A stretch of 17,906 nucleotides of DNA. It comes from JBBQWS01 sp038210415 (lineage in GTDB: Bacteria; Actinomycetota; Actinomycetes; Prado026). The notes under the pieces are model-generated. The model was given only the letters and a program-made list of their open reading frames with translations. It did no database searches and was not told the origin of the DNA. Numbering within the stretch: the first letter of the stretch is position 1; each line of letters opens with the position of its first letter. The position numbers and the translations under genes were made by a program. Where the stretch lies: assembly GCA_038210415.1 (NCBI GenBank), contig JBBQWS010000059.1, positions 1-17,906 of the forward strand, in the 5' to 3' direction. Shown here piece by piece: positions 14,456-17,906 of this stretch.

Positions 14456-15107
14456 TTACGCGACCACGCTCGCGATCGCGAACACGCTGGCCGGCATGGT
14501 CGAACGAAGCCGCCAGGTGATGGCGATGGGTCGCTCTCCACGGTGCTCGACATAGTCGGCCGCACCGAGGAACAGGTATGGGGCGCCAGCACCGAAGGCG
14601 GTGACCTTTCGGTGCCTCGCGAAGATGAGAACGTTGCTGCCACGCTCGCGGTGGTGCAGGTATCGATGCCCGGTGGCCGAGGCGACGCGCGTCACTGACT
14701 GCGACTCCCAGTGGAAGAGTGTCGGACTCAGGGCGTAGTCCCGGTACATGGTGGTGGGCGAGTAGTCCGACTCCGACTTCTTGAGCGTGACGAAGCACGC
14801 ATCACTGCGAGCGGCGTGCGAGTAGAGCACGCCTTCACGGACGCTGTTCGGCTTGCGCCCGTCGACCGACACGTAGTCGAGCGAGGACACGACCTCCTCA
14901 CGCGTATACCGGGGGTGCACCCGCAGGGGTGGGTCCGCGAGCTCCCCGACCAGAGGGGCGGTGAGATGCTCGGCCGAAGCGAGACCCAGGGCGATGACGG
15001 ATCGCAGGTCCTCGCGAGCGGCGGGTTCGGGCGATGGCCGTCTGGACCCGCTTGGTGATGAGGCGTTCGTACAACCCCTCGAGCATGCTGTCCCCGGGTG
15101 TGGTCAC
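14456..15107 (-). pseudogene. DUF3427 helicase, C-terminal remnant
   Basis: Remnant of a large SF2 helicase of the PLD-DEAD/DEAH-DUF3427 type. The clear part is VHPRYTREEVVSSLDYVSVD, GRKPNSVREGVLYS, DACFVTLKKSESDYSPTTMY, YALSPTLFHWESQS, GHRYLHHRERGS, APYLFLGAADYVEHRGERPI and ITWRLRSTMP, ending at TAA 14456. Protein-like sequence continues upstream of the GTG 14920 (EDLRSVIALGLASAEHLTAP). Further upstream, in another frame, GTG 15107 gives MTTPGDSMLEGLYERLITKR, the usual head of this region. So a frameshift and probably an internal deletion near 15045 separate them, and the helicase and nuclease domains are gone. It sits between two toxin-immunity cassettes. Confidence 0.75.
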
Positions 15108-15157
15108 AGGAGGAGCTTGCCAGGCTGGTCACGGGTCCGCCCGGGCTGTCACGAGGG

Positions 15158-15430
15158 TCACTCGTCATCGATGGCGCACGCGTCGAGGTCTGGGGGCAGG
15201 TGAGCCGGGTCGATGAAGCCGTCCATGAAGCTCTTCATCTGATCAAGAGTTCTCGAAGGGATCTTGACGCCGTTCTCAGTGATTCCGAAGGCCAGGACCC
15301 GGATTCCCTCCGCAGGCTCGCCATGCTGGATGAGGTGTTCCGCCAGCGCGATGTCTTTGGGAGGCAGACGGGGTGCCAGTTCGTTGACGAGGGCAAGGCA
15401 GTCGTCGTAGTACTTCTCCAGCCCGTTCAT
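15158..15430 (-). CDS. Probable immunity protein for the EndoU toxin
   Basis: 90 residues from ATG 15430, which overlaps the toxin stop as ATGA. It reads MNGLEKYYDDCLALVNELAP, RLPPKDIALAEHLIQHGEP, EGIRVLAFGITENGVKIPS and ends PPDLDACAIDDE. It is acidic and soluble, with no signal. I do not recognise a named family. The role is inferred from the position directly after a polymorphic toxin, from translational coupling and from the size and charge typical of immunity proteins that bind and block a nuclease. A second, internally deleted copy lies at 13677-13829. An alternative upstream start at 15466 is inside the toxin gene and less likely. Confidence 0.7.
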   Translation of the reverse strand: MNGLEKYYDDCLALVNELAPRLPPKDIALAEHLIQHGEPAEGIRVLAFGITENGVKIPSRTLDQMKSFMDGFIDPAHLPPDLDACAIDDE

Positions 15431-16752
15431 GGGTTCCTCGTGACATTCGTCGGGTAGGCGGACCAAAGCTCATCGTTGCGAAGTAGTACTTGGATGTCGA
15501 TCCCATCGCGGACACCGTCGACGAAGATGTCTCCTGCGCTGCCCGCTGTCCGCGCCGAGGCGGGATCCGTGGCCACGTCGACGACGTGCTGCATGATGTG
15601 GTCGTCTGACCAGCTCACCGGAAACTCCGACTTGCCTGGAAAGCCGGTGCCGCTGCGATGGCCTCCGTTCGCAGCCCCGTTGGGCAGGATCTCGCCGTCG
15701 AGGATGTGATGGCGGCGTGCCGGCAGCACCAGGTCGGTGACGTCGACGGAGGGTCGGTCGGTCACGGTCGCGATCGCCTCGGCCCCGCGGAAGGTGGTGT
15801 TGAGTCCCTTGGAGGGCAGGTCGGAGAGCAGCGATCGCGCACTGACGTGTCGGATGCCGGTCGTGGCCTCGCGGGCTGCCAGTGAGCCTGCTCGGGCCAG
15901 GAGTCCCTCGACGCCGAGGGACGCGACGGCGGGCAGGATGATGGATCCGCCGGTGTGCCAGCCGCTGCGGGGGTCGATACCGTGGCTCCATTCGAGGTCG
16001 TCGACCTTGGGAGCAAGGCTCTGAAGTGTGAGGATCTGGGAGATGTTGCCGCTGGTGGCGGCGAGCGCGACCGCCTCGACGGCGCCGCGGGCCCCGCCGC
16101 CGAGGAAGTCGACCTTTTCCTGGGACGGGGCCAAGGGCAGGTCCGGTAGCACGAACGCGGCGGCGTGCTCCAGGGCGGTCACCTGCCGGGGAGCGGCGGC
16201 GAAGGCGTTGCGCAGGGTCTGCGCGGTGTCGTGTCCCGTGCGCAGGACGTCGGCGCGGGCGTGGTCGAGCTTCTCGACGCCGGCGGTGCGGTCCTGCAGG
16301 CCGGCGGGTTCGAGGGCGAGCTCGAGCTCGTCGAAGACGGTGGTCGCGGAAGCCGCAGTCAGGGCGGCGCCCAGCGGGTCGATGGCGGCGCGACCTGCCC
16401 GCGCCTGCCGGGCCGCCTCGAGGCCACGCTGGAACAGGTCCACTGCGGTGGCTGCCGCATGCCGGCCGGAGTCGAGGCAGATGGCGTAGGAGCCGAGCGC
16501 GTAGCCGGCGTCGTGGAAGGCCCGGGCTGCGGTCTTGAACGCGGACGGTTGCAGGTCGAACTCGTCGCGGAACGCGGTGGCTGCGGCACCGGTCCAGGTC
16601 ACCTCCACGCGGCCCAGGGCTTGGGCGGCGTCGGCGAACACCTCGCTCAGGCGCACCAGGGACTGCGACATCTGGTCGATCCGGCTCGGGTCACCGGGGA
16701 TGAGCCGCTCGACCGGCTCAGCGTGCAGCAGGTCCCCGAACGTGTCCGTCAT
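15427..16752 (-). CDS. T7SS-type polymorphic toxin with C-terminal EndoU nuclease domain
   Basis: 441 residues. The N-terminal 100 are helical with Trp53-x-Gly55 (VEVTWTGAAATAFRDEF), as in WXG/ESX-type export domains; no Sec signal is present. A long Ala-rich helical middle follows. The last 96 residues match bacterial EndoU ribonuclease toxins: RRHHILDGE (His348, His349), GGHRSGTGFPGKSEFP (His365, Lys374), SWSDDHIMQHV, DGVRDGIDIQV and AYPTNVTRNP (Tyr433, Thr435). EndoU domains cleave RNA, often tRNA, in the target cell. ATG 16752 starts six bases after the stop of the WXG-like gene, and the stop overlaps the immunity gene as ATGA. The gene is intact, unlike much of the island. Secretion genes are not in the window. 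Confidence 0.88.
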   Translation of the reverse strand: MTDTFGDLLHAEPVERLIPGDPSRIDQMSQSLVRLSEVFADAAQALGRVEVTWTGAAATAFRDEFDLQPSAFKTAARAFHDAGYALGSYAICLDSGRHAAATAVDLFQRGLEAARQARAGRAAIDPLGAALTAASATTVFDELELALEPAGLQDRTAGVEKLDHARADVLRTGHDTAQTLRNAFAAAPRQVTALEHAAAFVLPDLPLAPSQEKVDFLGGGARGAVEAVALAATSGNISQILTLQSLAPKVDDLEWSHGIDPRSGWHTGGSIILPAVASLGVEGLLARAGSLAAREATTGIRHVSARSLLSDLPSKGLNTTFRGAEAIATVTDRPSVDVTDLVLPARRHHILDGEILPNGAANGGHRSGTGFPGKSEFPVSWSDDHIMQHVVDVATDPASARTAGSAGDIFVDGVRDGIDIQVLLRNDELWSAYPTNVTRNP

Positions 16753-16758
16753 CTCGTG

Positions 16759-17079
16759 CTACCCGGCCAGCAGGGCCAGGTAGGCCGCGGTCGAGTCGGC
16801 TTCGCGGTCCAGGTAGGTCCTCGCGCAGTCGGTGATGCGGTCCGCGATGTCGTGCTGGCGGTGAATCAGCTCGTCGGCACCGGCTTGCCATCTGCTGGTG
16901 AACTCGGTCAGAGCCTCCTGCAGCTCCTCGTGTCCGATCACGACATCGTCGTCGACGCTCTCGGCGAGCCCGTCCCGGACCACATCGGCCGTCACCCGGA
17001 TGTCGCGGGCGGCCCGGACCAGACTGTCCGCCACGACAAGGTAGGTCCCAGAGCCACCGCCAGCCTCGTCCCCGCGCAC
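16759..17079 (-). CDS. WXG100-like small helical protein, partner of the EndoU toxin
   Basis: About 106 residues from GTG 17079 (TTG 17127 is the alternative, adding 16 basic residues; GTG gives the more usual length). It is helical: YLVVADSLVRAARDIRVTAD, then LQEALTEFTSRWQAGADELI with Trp-x-x-Gly in the turn, and DCARTYLDREADSTAAYLAL. This is the pattern of ESX/WXG100-family partners that pair with and guide LXG/WXG toxins to the type VII system. It lies six bases before the toxin gene in an evident operon. The exact WXG motif is not kept (Trp-Gln-Ala-Gly), so assignment rests on length, helix pattern and context. Confidence 0.65.
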   Translation of the reverse strand: MRGDEAGGGSGTYLVVADSLVRAARDIRVTADVVRDGLAESVDDDVVIGHEELQEALTEFTSRWQAGADELIHRQHDIADRITDCARTYLDREADSTAAYLALLAG

Positions 17080-17110
17080 GTTGCCCCCACGTCTCTCCGT
17101 GCGAGCACCG

Positions 17111-17128
17111 GTTGGCCCGACTGCCAAC
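17111..17128. repeat. Inverted repeat upstream of the WXG-toxin operon
   Basis: GTTGGC and GCCAAC flank six bases, starting 31 bases upstream of the GTG start on the minus strand. It could be an operator; if TTG 17127 is the start it would be within the coding region. Confidence 0.3.
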
Positions 17129-17221
17129 GGACTCTAACGAGAGTTGGTGACGTCGAATGCCGGTTATCCACAGCACCTGCCCGAGCGCGATGACGCCTGG
17201 CCTAGCGCTTGGGGCCGCGGC

Positions 17222-17906
17222 TCAGTAGGACAGTCCGTGCCCGAACGCGAACAGCGGGTCGTCGTACCCGGGCACGTCCTCGTGGTGCCGACGCACCTGT
17301 TCCATCGACCGGGGCAGGTCGAACGGCAGCCGGCCCTCAGGGGGAACCGCCCCGCACAGCGCGTCGACCAGCGCGTCGTCGCACGTCCCGTAGCTCGCGA
17401 CGAGGGCGGAGGCGAACGGCAACAGCGGCGTCAGCACTGCCGGCCGGTCCATCCCGATATCGAGCACCAGTGGGCACACCGCCGCGATCCGGGCGAGCCG
17501 GACCACGAGCCCGGGCGGGAAGTCCAGCGAACCCTGGTGGAACCAAGCCTCGAGGAAGAGGTCATCGCGCGGCTCGTAGGGAGCCGAAAGCCTGACGACC
17601 GCCACGTCGGCGTCCTCCGGCTGCTCGACGAGCGTCCACACACGGGCCACCACGTCTGGCGCCAGCCCCTCGGCATAGACCCGCAGTCCGCGCGCCAATG
17701 GCAGCACGGCACCCGAGCGACCGGTCAGGCCCGCACCCCAGCGGCCGGTCAGGCCAGCACCCGGCCCAGCACCCGAAGAACGTTGCGCCGCATCGCCGTT
17801 GGTGAGCACCGTCACGGACCGGGCCTGCGCGGCATACCCCTGCGCGCGGAAGTCGGCTTGCCCCACCACCGCCGCCGCGACGTCCTCGTCGACGAACGGG
17901 TCGTCG
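17222..17906 (-). CDS. Glycoside hydrolase family 3 protein, C-terminal part
   Basis: C-terminal domain of a beta-glucosidase-like GH3 enzyme; the gene enters from the right edge (frame open to 17905, DDPFVDEDVAAAVV). Seen: ARSVTVLTNGD, LRVYAEGLAPDVVARVWTLV, DADVAVVRLSAPYE, a Phe-rich loop, VCPLVLDIGMDRPAVL, ALVASYGTCDDALVDALCG and PEGRLPFDLPRS, ending PLFAFGHGLSY, the typical GH3 (alpha/beta)6-sandwich end. The catalytic N-terminal barrel is outside. Inside the first third, a heptad-like duplication GAGLTGRW GAGLTGRS reflects a short tandem DNA repeat (about 17718-17760). It hydrolyses glycosides, probably beta-linked; substrate unknown. It is not part of the island. Confidence 0.88.
   Translation of the reverse strand, partial: DDPFVDEDVAAAVVGQADFRAQGYAAQARSVTVLTNGDAAQRSSGAGPGAGLTGRWGAGLTGRSGAVLPLARGLRVYAEGLAPDVVARVWTLVEQPEDADVAVVRLSAPYEPRDDLFLEAWFHQGSLDFPPGLVVRLARIAAVCPLVLDIGMDRPAVLTPLLPFASALVASYGTCDDALVDALCGAVPPEGRLPFDLPRSMEQVRRHHEDVPGYDDPLFAFGHGLSY

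Noticed and set aside
17164..17172. Perfect DnaA-box match TTATCCACA
   Set aside because: A single 9-mer is expected by chance at moderate rate in 18 kb on two strands; no box cluster or AT-rich region nearby.
16165..17193. 342-codon plus-strand open frame opposite the toxin and WXG genes
   Set aside because: Gly/Val/Arg-rich shadow; the minus strand has WXG and EndoU signatures and tight operon spacing.
1..17906. CRISPR arrays, tRNA or rRNA genes
   Set aside because: No regularly spaced repeats and no cloverleaf or rRNA-like conserved sequence were seen on either strand.

Overview
The window is GC-rich, actinobacterial DNA (high third-position GC, GTG/TTG starts, a class II NrdJ, a T7SS/WXG-type toxin, ISKra4- and DUF6788-type genes). 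The family set fits an actinomycete of Micrococcales type, but the exact taxon cannot be fixed from the sequence. Two housekeeping-like genes frame it: the 3' part of nrdJ on the left, carrying a 430-residue intein, and the 3' part of a glycoside hydrolase family 3 gene on the right. Between them lies an accessory defence and conflict island in which many genes are broken.

Layout. (1) 1-2775: nrdJ with intein, followed by a strong terminator. (2) 3221-5626: an operon resembling short type II CBASS: a 45-residue basic protein, a hairpin, a CD-NTase with an apparent ATT start and an in-frame TAG, an E2-like conjugating enzyme, and a one-TM protein with a one-base frameshift. (3) 5753-6106: N-terminal stub of a tyrosine recombinase, then about 600 bases with no recognisable gene. 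(4) 6734-9950: two overlapping DNA-methyltransferase genes. The first is split by an ISKra4-type insertion sequence (7085-8989) with a visible 8-bp target duplication; the second appears internally deleted and ends in a RAMA-type domain. (5) 10088-10222: P-loop ATPase fragment. (6) 10473-11372 (-) and 11439-13131 (+): a divergent pair of an HNH endonuclease, broken by TAG inside its HNH motif, and a NERD-nuclease/SF1 helicase whose two ends are out of frame. (7) 13316-13645: an antibiotic-biosynthesis-type monooxygenase. (8) 17079 down to 13677 (-): a T7SS-type polymorphic toxin locus (WXG-like partner, EndoU toxin, ATGA-coupled immunity candidate), then a DUF3427 helicase remnant, an unrecognised gene and a truncated second copy of the immunity candidate.

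How the genes fit together. The CBASS-like genes would sense phage, make a cyclic nucleotide and act at the membrane. The methyltransferases, HNH nuclease, NERD helicase and DUF3427 helicase are other anti-phage or restriction-type parts. The toxin locus serves inter-bacterial competition. The integrase stub and IS suggest a horizontally acquired island. Lesions recur: two in-frame TAGs, at least three one-base losses (two of them in C runs), one IS insertion and two internal deletions. Either the island is decaying or some of the one-base losses are sequencing errors; raw reads would decide.
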